From the NCBI GenBank assembly GCA_000827495.1, contig KN817644.1, forward strand, positions 1-64,000: a stretch of DNA of 64,000 nucleotides, in the 5' to 3' direction. The notes beneath the pieces were generated by a model. The model was not told the DNA's origin. It worked only from the letters and a program-made list of their open reading frames with translations, and did no database searches. The stretch comes from Hypholoma sublateritium FD-334 SS-4. Taxonomy: Eukaryota; Basidiomycota; Agaricomycetes; Agaricales; Strophariaceae. Of the stretch, positions 1-11,082 are shown piece by piece. Position numbers and translations under genes: made by a program. Each line of letters begins with the position of its first letter. Position 1 is the first letter of the stretch.

Positions 1-2
1 GC

Positions 3-68
3 CAGAGCCTGGCGAATCTCGCTGATCAGTGCACTGCGTACTACGAAGATAAGGGCAAGGTGCTATGA
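3..68 (+). CDS. C-terminal tail of an unidentified protein (partial)
   Basis: An open frame enters from the left edge and ends in TGA at 66-68, giving a short acidic/basic tail that ends ADQCTAYYEDKGKVL. It reads like a natural protein terminus, but only 21 codons are present and no family can be named. The following ~270 bases are AT-richer and look non-coding. The true start lies outside the window. It could be chance reading. Confidence 0.25.
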   Translation, partial: QSLANLADQCTAYYEDKGKVL

Positions 69-339
69 GGGCGTCGTAAACCCACTGCTGCGCGCCACNA
101 AAGGTATGTCATGAGATTCACACATTTTTGTCATAGTCGCTTATGCTTTTGTATAGTTCTGGAAACAAAGTCACCTACCGTACTTCAGCGTACTATCACT
201 GACCCAGATACACAAAAAGCTCTGACCCAGCCTTTAAACTTTGCACCATGCCACTACTGAAATGTCGCGGTAATTCCGCTTGATTTAAGCACGTTTTATC
301 ACTTTTTTGACTTTTCTCTCCTCCATCCTGACTCAGGCA

Positions 340-1380
340 TTTTGCTTAATAGAAAATCAAAATACGCAAAGGGAAAAGACGGCGATGGCGGGGCGCACGC
401 TGTTCACCCGATCGCGAAGGACACAGAGAAAGCGCTCGATGCGCTCCGGCACGAGTGCCCGNGATGGTCGCGCTCGCGCTGTCCGGCGGCTACTGTATGG
501 ACGAGAAGCCAGCCGCGATCTACCGGGCGGAGAGGAGGGGGAAGCNGCATTGTTATAGAGGTGGGTATTCCCAGCAAGGCTGTGAAGAGCGCGCTGGAAT
601 CTGAACCCGAGGATGCGCCTTTTTGAGAGTGCGATGGCAAGTTCGAGCGGCGGGTTCAACGCGCACGAGCCAATAATTCTTCATGGCAACCTTCGAAAGG
701 ACGGCAGCAGTGCATCCAGTCCGTTGGGTCGAGCTGGCGGGGTGAGTTTGCAAGACGTGTTGTGCTTCGGTCCACAGCTACCAAGAGACAAGCGTCTGCG
801 TCGCCTGCCGCCTCCACCGCCGCCGAGGCCATTTCTATCTACACATAACGCCGACGCCGCCGCCGCCGTCGATGTCAACGACAATGACGGCAATGAACAT
901 GGCGGCGACTACGACAATGGCGGCGACTACAANGGTGGCGATGACGTTAGCGGCGACTACGACCCNTCTGCTCTCGCGCTGAACGAGCAGCTCGGCGAAG
1001 AAGGCGCGGCGCTCGCCGCCGAACTCAAGGCTGCATTCGCGAGATACGAGGACGACATGGGGCGCGCGGAGGCCAAAGATACCATCGCGTGGTACGTCGA
1101 CGCTGAACAAATCGCGACCGTGATGACGGACGCGACGGTCGCGACGATGCGTGTGGCGCGAGACGTGGAAGGCGTAGACAGCGCGCTTAGCTGCGAAGAT
1201 GATGTGCTTGTTTGCGAAGCATGCGTGGGAGGAGGTGGAGGAGTGGCACGAGAGAGATATGGAGGAGGAGGCGGCGTTGATGAGCTTTGGTGCGGGCGAG
1301 GCGACGACCATCGAAGACATGATATACCCAAGACGCGTCGATGCGCTATGAAGGGGGCGCGGGTGCTGAAGGAGCTGCGC
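340..1380 (+). pseudogene. Disrupted coding-like, GC-rich segment of unknown origin
   Basis: This stretch has coding-like composition, but no single frame carries through and it contains N calls near 462, 546, 933 and 966. One frame (613-1383) gives Pro-rich, then Asp/Gly-rich (repeated GGDY), then Ala/Glu-rich helical sequence (ALAAELKAAFARYEDDMGRA). From about 1195 a different frame gives an acidic helical stretch (EEVEEWHERDMEEEAALMS) ending at a TGA near 1350. A switch of frame near 1200 suggests a real gene broken either by draft sequencing errors or by decay. I do not recognise the protein. It is not clearly part of the POL2 pieces that follow. Confidence 0.3.
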
Positions 1381-1639
1381 TGAAGGGCCGCGTGGCTATG
1401 GCAACATGTACGACGGTCATTTGCTCGCATCCTAGACCTACGTTGGTGGACATGTCGAAGCTCTAGAGGCCGGCGTTTTCAGGAGTAATATTGCGACGGA
1501 TTTCCTTCCGCTTGTCAAAAGGTGCGTACATATAGACTTAACGCAATGTTGTACTTAATTTTTTTTAGCCCATCGACAACCCCGACGCCGCGCTCAAATT
1601 TTGTATCACCGAGGAATCGAAGTGATCCTGCTCGCTGAC

Positions 1640-2002
1640 CGGGTGGGCCGTCGCGGCGCTTTACGGACCTGAGCGAGGCAGAGCAGACGACGCTCCTGCA
1701 CAAGCGCCTGTGCGACTACTCGCGCAGAGTCTATAAGAAGACGAAAGAGACGAAGGTCGAGGAGCGCAAGGCGACCGTGTGTCAGCGCGAGAATCCGTTC
1801 AACGTGGACACGGTANGGCGGTTCCGTGACCGCCGTTACGAATACAAGGGCCTGCACAAAACGTGGAAGAAAACGCTGGACGTGGTGACAGACTCTAGCA
1901 GAGTACGGTGCGCAGAAGTCAACGTCAATTAGCACTGCGAAGCGCCTCGCCGAGTTCTTTGGTGACCAGATGGTCAAGGACAAAGGCCTTGCAGTCGGAT
2001 AA
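1640..2002 (+). pseudogene. POL2: Two joined fragments of DNA polymerase epsilon catalytic subunit
   Basis: From about 1640 one frame reads [16 protein letters not shown], then [47 protein letters not shown]. This is the signature between the finger and palm regions of family B polymerase epsilon. After an in-frame TAG at 1930-1932 the next frame continues [21 protein letters not shown] and stops at 2000-2002. That also belongs to Pol epsilon, but several hundred residues further on. The block between them, which includes the catalytic palm motifs, is absent. An N interrupts a codon near 1816. This is therefore a deleted or captured remnant, or an assembly join, not a working gene. POL2 is the essential leading-strand replicase, so an intact copy should exist elsewhere. 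Confidence 0.75.
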
Positions 2003-2123
2003 TGTGTCTAGATGGTGTACATGTTCGGGATCGCACCAGTTCACGACCCATCGCGACGCAAAGCGCGCNCGCGGCCGAGTCCGGGGCGGCGGATGTGTGC
2101 CTCGACTGCAACTCGGAGGCGGG

Positions 2124-2156
2124 CGAGATGGCGGGCGAGATGGCGGGCGAGTCGCG
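2124..2156 (+). repeat. 12-bp tandem repeat (ggcgggcgagat), 2.8 copies
   Basis: The unit ggcgggcgagat occurs twice in full and once in part. In one frame it would encode Gly-Glu-Met-Ala repeats. It lies in the GC-rich, frame-broken part of the left end and may reflect slippage. Confidence 0.7.
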
Positions 2157-2449
2157 GATGGCACGCGCCTCGCTACCGACGCGGAGCGCACGCGCGTCCC
2201 AATCGGTTGACGCGCCTGCCGGGCCCGAGCCGGCACCGACGTCTCTTGAGGCAGGGAAGGGCGCGGACACCTCTGTGCTGTCGGCTGTGCAGAGTCATGT
2301 GGAGAGCGCCGACGCGTTGCTTCTGTTGTCCTCATTACCATCGTCGTCGCCGCCGCCGCAATCGTTTGCGCCTGGGTGTGGGCATTATCGCCGTCATCGT
2401 CGCGTACCGAATCCGCCCCCGACTCCCGCTCTCTTGCCCCTGTCAGCGA

Positions 2450-3483
2450 TAGCATGGCCACGTCGGTGGTAGTCGTAAAGTCGCCCAAACGCCCGCACCA
2501 CCTGCAAAACCTGACGAGCATGCTCCTGTCGAAGATTCGGACGCGCAGCTCGAAACCGGCGTGCTGTCCCCGTGCAAAGCCGAAGAGGACGCCGAAATCG
2601 TCGTCGACGCACACGACGCGCATATCTCCGCGCAATTTCATGCGGCCTCCAAGTCAAAAAAAAACGAATCCCTCNAGAATTTATGATGCTGCCGCCGCCG
2701 AAAGCCCTATCGCGCCGGTGCTCACCAAAACACACATTGTTGATGCGCCCGCCCCCGTCAGAACTGCAAACACCCGCCCAAGCCCCTTCCTCCCCTAACG
2801 CCCACTCGAACAGCACTTTTCATACCTCCGCGACCCGCCTGCGTGCTATCCGTTGCACGACGATCCGGACGAGCTCAAACCGATCGAGAAGCCTGAGGTG
2901 GAAGCGCTGGAGGATGTCGACGGTGTTGGCGATATCCTCGCGGAGCTGTTTGGGAGGCTGTGTGGATGGGTGGGTAAAGCAAGGATATGCGCGGCGGAGA
3001 AGGCGAAGTGGGAGGGAAGGGGCATGCTGCGAGAGACTTACCCTGTAAACACTGATCAACACCTCAGTTTCTTTCTTCTTCGCACTCACTGCTCCTGCTT
3101 CAGCTANCTCATCCAGCTCTACTCATCACCCCCTTCAACATCATCAACTCCCAAATCCAATGTAAGCAGCCTACTAATCCCGCATTCTGACTCCCACTAA
3201 CTACCTGCAGGGTCCCTCTCAACTGTCCTGTCCTCGTCTCTGCTCCCGACCCCCAATGGCCTCGTCATATCCGAGTACAACCTGGCCGTGTTCGCGGCCG
3301 CTTCCGCTTCACCTGCCTGCAATCCGACGGCACTTTTGACATAGTACGTCGTTGACCTATCTATTTTCCAAAACAGCATTGCTAAGTCAACTCTTCTTGT
3401 AGGCGTATTACTACTTGGTTCAAGTCACGTCGGATGGCGCAATGGTCGTTGTTTCTGCTAACGAAATCATTGACTTGCGGTAG
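2450..3483 (+). CDS. Hypothetical multi-exon gene, frame-disrupted 5' part
   Basis: The 3' end looks like a real gene. An exon-like stretch (about 2825-3045) reads PLHDDPDELKPIEKPEVEAL then DILAELFGRLCGWVGKARIC. After a ctgcag acceptor, an exon at 3212-3342 reads NCPVLVSAPDPQWPRHIRV and ends TCLQSDGTFDI before gtacgt. A last exon at 3403-3480 reads AYYYLVQVTSDGAMVVVSAN and ends EIIDLR, with TAG at 3481-3483. Upstream, 2480-2680 reads acidic sequence (DAQLETGVLSPCKAEEDAE) in another frame, with an N at 2675. I cannot assign a family. Frame breaks may be sequencing errors, since Ns cluster here. The start is not determined. Confidence 0.4.
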
Positions 3484-4663
3484 GTTTCCTTACTCGTTGC
3501 ACGTTCACGCCTCTGACTATTTTGAAAGTTAATTGTCAAGCACCAAGTCTCGTCTCGCTGGCACCGTGACCTCAAGTTTGCCAATTGTTTTAGCTACATA
3601 AACACCTTTTGTAATGAGTATGTAGCTGACTATGGATCCCGATGGCAACATTTCTTCCGTACTACACAGTTTGAGTGATTCCTAGCAGTCCATTGGTTAG
3701 TCAACCTTGTCGTATTTCTGTCCATTTGGTATATGAGCTGTTTACTGCTTTACATTTGAATTATATCTGGCTTACAGTCTTGTGTGGGGGTCATAATGAA
3801 TCGTAAGGCATCCAATTTCTGATATTTAAGCTGTATTTCTATTATCGAATTTGCCACCGTTTTATAGCACAATACAATCTTGATGCCATATTTTAAGCGT
3901 TGGTGGTGCCTGGTGAAGCAACCAGTGCCCGACATTAAACCTGTAATCTAGTAATGAAATTTTAAGCCACTTCATAGCATAGTACATCCTCCTTACCGCA
4001 TTTTTTATCATCTCTGAATAGTCAATAAACTGTCCGAGACGCGACATGTCGCTATAATTCTCATGTAAACCTTACAACTACTTCATAATTAATGATGATC
4101 TACTTGCTATATTTAAAGTATTCTATCCAGCAGAAACAATAGTATATACAAGTTACAACATCACAGTAATCCTGTAATGTGCATCTAATAGGTTATCAGC
4201 CGCTGTCGAGGCAGTATAATACTGCCAAAGGCTCATAAACGTCATAAGGCTAAATCGGGATGTCCCTAAATTCCTGATGTTCATTTAGACTTCTACAAGA
4301 CTCTTATCAAACTTTTCTACCGTTCTACGGGTGGGTATTGATATAATTTCTCCCGCAGTAGAGGTTTTTTTTTTGCCTGTGATGTTCAAATGACACGACG
4401 ATTGTCATTGCACGCAAATACGACGAAGAATCCGAGCGGACAAAGAACCCCTATCATCGTGAACTTACTTAGCAGGGAGTACTTAAGACCGAGGCTCCGC
4501 CTTCTACGGTGAAGTTACTACTGACAGGGATGCTCTCGGTCCAATGGTATCCTAGAAGACACAGCGATATGTTCCAGGGACCAGGAATAATCTGTCAAAA
4601 TTGAACTCTCACGAACGCAATGAGTTATCATAAGAGGCATGACATATCACCAACATAAATGCA
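3484..4663. other. AT-rich intergenic stretch
   Basis: No reading frame with protein-like content is seen. Composition is AT-rich with homopolymer runs (a T9 run near 4367), in contrast with the GC-rich left end. It should hold the 3' flanks of the hypothetical gene and of the cyclophilin gene. Confidence 0.5.
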
Positions 4664-5612
4664 TTACTCTACTGTTCCGGAAGAGGTGATAGTGACCTTC
4701 TTTGTGGGGTTCCCACTGGGAGTTCCTATCGATTCGATGGCCTTGACAACATCCATGCCCTCGACGACCTTTCCAAAGACGACGTGCTTGCCGTCCAGCT
4801 ATAGATAGACAGAAAAAGTTCAGTTTTACAACAGACAGTCTAGCCGTAAGACGCGCGTACCCATGGGGTGGCAACGGTGGTGATGAAAAACTGGGAACCA
4901 TTGGTGTTACGTCCAGCGTTGGCCATGGAAAGCAGGCCGGAAGTGGTATGCTTGTGCTCAAAGTTCTCGTCTATAGAATGCGTGTATTTAGCAAGGATCC
5001 CGCGAGAGAAAATCCGTCGGGCAGCTCATTATGACAAATGACTCACCTGGGAAGCGAGGACCGTAAATAGACTTTCCACCAGTGCCGTTGTGGTTGGTGA
5101 AGTCTCCTCCTTGGAGCATAAACTAGAGCGCAGGGAATTGGTTCAAGGTCAGCGAAACACTGGGGAGTAGACGTACGTTGGGGATGACGCGGTGGAATAC
5201 ACTTCCGCTGTAGCCAAATCCATGTTGGCCCGTAGCCAGCTCGCGGAAGTTAGCCGTCGTTTTGGGGACCGTCTCGTCGAAGAGCTTGAACACAATGCGT
5301 CCAGACGGTTTCGCGTCAATGGCTACGTCAAACTATGTTTCATTATGCCATGGATGTCCCATTTTGACGAGACAGCGTTGGATATTGGTGAAATTGATTT
5401 GAAGACGAAGAGATAGACATTGAATTAGTTTAACTCCAAACCGAGAGCGACAGTAGACATACAAATACGTTCGCCCTAGATTTCGGTGCCACAGGGGAAG
5501 AATTCTCGTTCAGTACAGCGTACACTGGAAGTGCCGAAGCAACAGCAAGAGTGAAGTACATTGTTTTGCCCGCCGATGCGGAGGTAGTGAATCGTCTAAG
5601 GAAAGAGGCCAT
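4664..5612 (-). CDS. Cyclophilin-type peptidyl-prolyl cis-trans isomerase, organellar
   Basis: Five exons (5612-5463, 5332-5177, 5122-5047, 4970-4861, 4798-4664) give 208 residues. The first ~50 residues ([15 protein letters not shown]...) are basic and Ser/Ala-rich with a hydrophobic stretch, as in a mitochondrial presequence. The cyclophilin barrel then starts at [14 protein letters not shown]. Active-site residues are present: [23 protein letters not shown] and [11 protein letters not shown], including the Trp that contacts cyclosporin A. The enzyme isomerises X-Pro bonds and assists folding. The presequence suggests mitochondria (CPR3-like), though the hydrophobic segment could instead be a signal anchor. 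The ATG is the first in frame and starts the presequence. All introns have GT-AG ends and are about 55-130 nt. Confidence 0.93.
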
Positions 5613-6468
5613 AGTTTTCGAGCAGTAGAAGAATTACTTTTAGAGGTGTGGTGGAACAAGAGGATACGTAGGAAACTAAGGAAAGTCGCGGAACACAGGG
5701 CTCAAAAAATCGGAACCACGTGGGAAATGTTTGGCGCGTTCTCTTGGCGCGCTCCCGGCCCGACGACACTCACTCTCTTGCACTCATCATGAACTGGCAC
5801 AATGAGCAGGTTTTCCAGACTCCAATGTGCATCAAAACTGCTTGTACTTGGCTAGCGAACTCTTTATGCATCCAAATAACACACAAGAATAGCGGCTGTG
5901 CGGCAACACGTATAGGCAATCCTCAACTGCAGCACCAGAGTCCGATTGCAAAGTTGGAGTCAAACGTTCCATTGGCATTTGTGAGTTAATCTCCTGTTCT
6001 TCATGAAAGGGTCGATACTAAGTACTACGTAGCTTCTAGCAATTATCTAGCAAGCTACGAAACAAAATAATATGACTCAACGTGTGTCATGAACGGACCT
6101 GACGGAACCGCAGGTTGTCTTGAGAGACCCGGGCCTGTTTAGTGGGGCAGAACGCAAATAAGTACGTCTCAGTTTCATCAAATCTTGAACTATGGACAGT
6201 TCAACGAGACGTTCCGTCTGTGTAACCCTCTTAGACTGGGTGCATGCCCCAACAGACATCGCGGTAAATGCATATTTTTCTGTCTAAAAAAAGGTTCTCA
6301 GTCTAACAATAGAATCATCGTTTCAGCTCGCAGTTCAAGCCGACAAATCCGGATTCCCAGCACTATTTCTTGCCAGTGTGCCACCCAACCGTATGCTGAG
6401 CCTGCGTCTAGTTCAACAGACCAGCAACACACATAATACTCCGAACAGAAGAACATTTCTCAGCCAAA
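5613..6468. promoter_or_regulatory. Divergent intergenic region, cyclophilin / hydrolase
   Basis: This 856-bp stretch separates two divergently transcribed genes and must hold both promoters. Scattered short frames here have no protein-like content. No consensus motif is distinctive enough to name. Confidence 0.4.
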
Positions 6469-7762
6469 ATGCCCACCCCGAATACTACGACGGAGAGGAA
6501 GAAATACGGTGACGTGTCGTGGGGAGGACTGCTGCGCTTGACGACTGTCCTGGCGCGCATGCGTATGTATTTTCCTCGACTCCACATCCTTATTTCGAGA
6601 GGTATTCTGACCGTATAATCTTCTAGCACTTGCTATCTTATGGATATCCACCAAAAGTATCCTCTTCCGCCGAAATTCATTCAAGCGAACAACGTACGCG
6701 GCGTTGATGAGATGGATGAGCCAACAGGTACCCGATATCGGAACGATGCAGTACATGATACCGAACTCCGTGGATGGATACAAGACTTGGGCATCGTCTA
6801 ATTCGTTGCCTATCACAGTCGAGACTCTCTCGCATGATACTTCGATCATGTGGATTGGGCCCAAAAGAACCGATCGTGTCGTCTTATACTTTCATGGTGC
6901 GTTTCTTCTGCGTATCTTGAAAGGTCAGGCTCACACTTCCGTGATTCCAGGTGGCGCGTACTACGCACCTATTCTCCCTGCTGGGTTATCATTCTTGCAC
7001 CACCTCCAGAAAGAATTGAATAAGAACGGCTGCGATGTTGGAGTCGCTATTATTGGTTATTGTGCGTGTTCTTTCAGTACTATTCCACATGATTTCTTTG
7101 TCTAATTTTCCGTTTTAGCGCTTCTCCCCACTGCTGTCTTCCCAACCCAAATTCGGCAGGCCATGCTCGCCACCGAACACATACTTGCCTCCGGGGTGGA
7201 TCCCGCTAATCTCCATCTCGTGGGAGACTCCGCGGGGGCAAATCTGCTCACAGGCCTCCTCTCCCATATGCTCCACCCCCTCGACACCGTCCGGCCAATG
7301 ATATCCCCCAAGGAAGCAATAAAGGGTGTATATCTGATGTCTCCGTGGGTGTCCCTGCAGTCCACCTCATCGTCCATGGTCGACGAGGCGTCTGAAGACA
7401 TGGCAACTTGCTCTGGCCTCAGTCGCGCAGGTGGTATTTTTATGGCCGCTGTCCCTGCTGAGCAGCGGGCCTACGCCGAGCCTATATATGCCCCGGACAG
7501 TTGGTTCGAGGGGTTGGATTCCATTGTAGAGCGGATGTTGGTGACTGCTGGCGAAGCAGAGTTGATGCGGGATGATATCTTGCAATTCTCCGACATTCTC
7601 AGTAAACACCAGTCACAGTATACTTTCATCCTTCAGCCAGGGGGGTTACACGACGACCCCATTCTTGACTTCATGGCTGGGGTACCCTTAGATCAGCTGA
7701 CCCCATTAACTGCGAAAGCTGTGGAGTGGCTGGCGGCGGGGATCAAGGAATCCAGTCACTGA
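6469..7762 (+). CDS. Alpha/beta-hydrolase fold-3 esterase/lipase
   Basis: Exons 6469-6562, 6627-6896, 6951-7061 and 7119-7762 give 372 residues. The oxyanion-hole motif HGGAYY is created exactly by splicing across the second intron (CAT G / GT GGC). The nucleophile elbow is GDSAGANLL. The probable acid lies near GEAELMRDD and the His in GGLHDDPIL, as in the hormone-sensitive-lipase / steryl-acetyl-hydrolase branch. The N-terminus is basic with a weakly hydrophobic stretch around residue 30 (PLAILWISTKSILF), which could anchor it to a membrane. The substrate is likely a small ester and is not predictable. The gene ends 176 bp from the convergent first GH16 gene; nothing suggests they work together. 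Confidence 0.9.
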
Positions 7763-7937
7763 TTACTGCACTTAATTGATAAAGCAGGGTTTGGGGTTTA
7801 TATTGGGTCTATATCAGAGTATTCCACTTGTTGTGATACAAATACAAATCACCTCCAGGGCTACATCCGGTATACAAACGTAAACGAAATCGTAATGGTC
7901 GTGAAGGGTATAATCAATTCCGGGGATCCATCAGACT

Positions 7938-9411
7938 CTATTGGTATACCCTAATCGCCGCAAAGTCGAAGTAGGCATTTTGAAAAGCGGAGGGGTTGGC
8001 ATTGACATAATCTAAGAACATCGTTAGGTTCACGTTTGGCTATACGCGGTCTCCTTGAGACTCACCGTCGCATACACCCGGGCAGCCGTCCTGTCCAAAT
8101 ACGGAGCCCGCCCAGTCACCACAAAGATCAATATTGATGATGATGTTATGCTCTTGGAAGAATTCCGGAATATTGCAAGATGTGTCGGGGAACGCGGCTG
8201 ATGGTGTGCCCTGGAATGCAATCTCAGTGATTTATTCTCCATGACATGTATCGAATAAAACATACCCAGTTGCCCGTATTCACTTGCGAAGCGCCACTCG
8301 AGACGTCCGACGGAACGGTACCACCGTTTCTTGTCCAGAACCAAACGTTTATGTAGTCGTTCGTGCGTTCGATGGCAAACCTGCATCCCCAAATTAGCTC
8401 AAGCGCGGTGCGAATAAAGGTGGCCAGACTCACCATCCGCCTCCGGCAGAATTGAATGAGGGGCCATAGCTATTTGTAGTGGCGAATTTTACCCCGCATC
8501 CTGCATTTCCGTTCACGGCAGTGTCGCAATCCGATTGCGTAGGGGTGCTGAAAGGTATCGGACTAATATCAGCGTTGAAATGAGGGCTACAAGGCATTGA
8601 TACATACCCAGTTTCGGTACGAGATGCAGGCATGCTACAACCTACAGATGTGTTGTTCAGAGATGATCAACCGAGTAGTGCTCGAGACATTATTCACCAG
8701 CGGAGGTATGCAATGTAGCTGCATTAGGGGATTGGTCATTGACACCTTCGACAATGTCAATCTCGCCCTATTATTGGAAGGAATACCAAAATGGTTAGAA
8801 CTGTAGCTCATACAGATGAAGTCATCAATTACCTACCCCTGCAGGCCAATCGCTTTCTTTAGTTTCCCAAATCGCTGGCCATGTGCTGAGTCGACGTCAA
8901 TACATGAATCAGCCAAAGTGGGACATTGACGACTTACCCACAGCCTTGTGGCATGTGTCGTACATCAAATCTAAAAAGAAATATATCAGCAACAGTATCT
9001 CGAGGAATTAATAGCAACGTAGTGCGCTTACACCGCAGCATGGGTCGTATATGTGGCCACGGATTTGATCCTGACCGAGTTGCGCCCGGGTCCACTGGCA
9101 CTGAGAACCGTGGTGAAATCAGGTCGCATTATGAAGGTATCAGAGGACGCGTATGTCAAATTTTGACTCTTCGAGGTGGTCTGGTCGACATAATTCCTGA
9201 AAACGAATGTACGTTAACGAACGGCACGCAAACAGACGAACGGGATCGCTTACACTCGGCCGGCGGTAGGATCCGCGATGTTCTCCCATGAAAAGGCATT
9301 GTAGAAGTCAGAACCGACGATGTTACTTGAAATCGAGTAAGAAGCGGCGAATGCAGTCGAAAGAGACGAGAGTAGGAGCAGTGATGCTTGGAGAGCTGCA
9401 AAAGTCTTCAT
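7938..9411 (-). CDS. GH16 endo-beta-1,3(4)-glucanase (laminarinase), copy 1
   Basis: A secretory signal (MKTFAALQASLLLLSSLSTA) is followed by a Lam16A-type GH16 domain: WENIADPTAGRVNYVDQ, GPGRNSVRI, FDVRHMPQGCG, TWPAIWETKESDWPAG. The catalytic motif GEIDIVEG sits at about residues 136-143, with nucleophile and acid/base Glu. The domain continues with VNDQSPNAATLHT, SYGPSFNSAGGGW, an ERTN...VWFW stretch, CGDWAG and the end DFAAIRVYQ. It should hydrolyse beta-1,3- and mixed-linked glucans outside the cell, from fungal walls or plant cereal-type glucans. About nine short introns are present. Unlike copies 2 and 3, it lacks an intron before GDWAG. It is one of three same-strand tandem copies. Confidence 0.93.
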
Positions 9412-11082
9412 GTCGGGATCTTTACGAATTGTTGGACGCAACGCTTCGCTCACCTCTATTTAACCGTTTGGAATTTTTATTCTTGATCGTTAAAAAAATT
9501 GCGCTCAGTTCAGCGTAGCAACATCGACGAGATAAAAATACTAAAAATTGCCATAACATGACTCGATTGCTGACCTGTTTGAAGGCATCTTTTTTCATGC
9601 CTCATGGTTGACCCGTTCAGGTGATCCCTCGTTGGGTCGCGCCGCTGGATCGCCTGGTTCAAATGCTCTGGCCATGTTCCGAGAAATCTTCGATAACACG
9701 GACAGGATAAGAGCTTCGTCGCAATCAAGGTTGCATCAATCGCGATGGGAGAACTGGCATCGTGCGTGTGCGTGTGCGTGTGCATGACCATCGGTCACCG
9801 TGGATCGAAAATTTCCAAGTTGCATCCATCGGGATAAAGGTTCTGCAGCCAGTGCTCAACGTGAGCTTTCGGCGCAGCTGATAACTGGCAAGGAATTCTG
9901 ATACTGAGTTTCCATTGTGCACACGGGACAGGCGTAGGTCGTACATATGATTGGTGCAAGCTGAGAAAAGGAACGCAGACAGATATGGAAACCTTTGAGA
10001 GACATGGTTGGATAATTCCAAACTAATTCAGGTCTTGCTGGCGACACCGCCACAAGTCCCACGCTCCTTCCTTCAATGATCGAGGTCAAATCGACATGCC
10101 AACGGGCCCCAATGAAATGCTGGAAATGAAGGAAGTATAAAATCAAAAGAGATCGACGGAGGCAAAATAAAACTTTTGTTTGGGCGACTTGGGGGGACTG
10201 TAAATTTTCAAGAAAAATTATGGAATACTGCGCACATGAAAATCATCGTTCGCTTGAACTTCGCATACTTAGTCCCGTGAACATGTATAGATAGCTTTCA
10301 TCGCGGCGACAATGTGCTCGCATAAACATGAAACGGAGTTTAGCTTAAATTAATCCTGGAATCTGTATCTGTCCGGATTTGGCAATGGTCATGTTTCCTC
10401 CTTTTCCCTCGTGAATCCTGAAAATCACAAGAATACCCGTCTCCGATTAATTTTAAGCCACATGGACCACGTCAAGATTAAAGTCTATCTGGTCCATCAG
10501 TGTGCGCTACTTGTGCATGTGCACGCAAGTGCCGGAATTGCCGCAGGTAGTAAGTAGTAGGCGGAAGTACTAGACAAGACCGGTCACGGCTAATGCAGGA
10601 TGAAGAAGATCTTGACCGCATCGGATAATTATAACCGTGAACGAGAGGGGAAGGTGTAGACAGGGTACCTCAACGATTGCACAACGATGTCCTGGATCAC
10701 ATGCTCGAGCAATGCAAACGTTCATCATGTGGGGGAGGCGCCTGCGCACCTCGTAAGTCCATGGATTACACTGATGGATTTGAGTATACTCATGACTTAT
10801 TGGTATACATGTGTCGAAGATATGATTTTATAGGTGGAACCAATTAAATAAGATAGGCGCCCGTAAACACACAACCACATAACATAATCACATTACTCAC
10901 GCCACAAATACGCGCCCAGGCACTACAGTGCATCCAGGGTACACCCGCGTGTGAAACCTGCATTCATATACGTCTAGGTAAGGGCCCATACAAAACAAAA
11001 TGTTTCCCTCAATATTTCAGGCAAGGCTACTCAGTTCAATATTTGCCTCGAAATATTGTAATTTAGAGGTGGTAGCATGCGC
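9412..11082. other. Intergenic spacer between GH16 copies 1 and 2
   Basis: This 1.7-kb stretch should contain the promoter of copy 1 (minus strand, near 9412-9900) and the 3' flank of copy 2. A (gt/gc)n-like run (cgtgcgtgtgcgtgtgcgtg) lies near 9761-9785. No supported gene or GH16 remnant was found. Confidence 0.5.

Noticed and set aside
1925..2641. 238-codon minus-strand open frame
   Set aside because: It lies antisense to the POL2 piece and GC-rich sequence; its content is Arg/Pro/Ser noise, and the protein-like part is the complement of a real POL2 segment.
7763..7937. Possible regulatory element between the hydrolase and GH16 copy 1
   Set aside because: It is only a 175-bp convergent 3'-3' spacer without notable motif.
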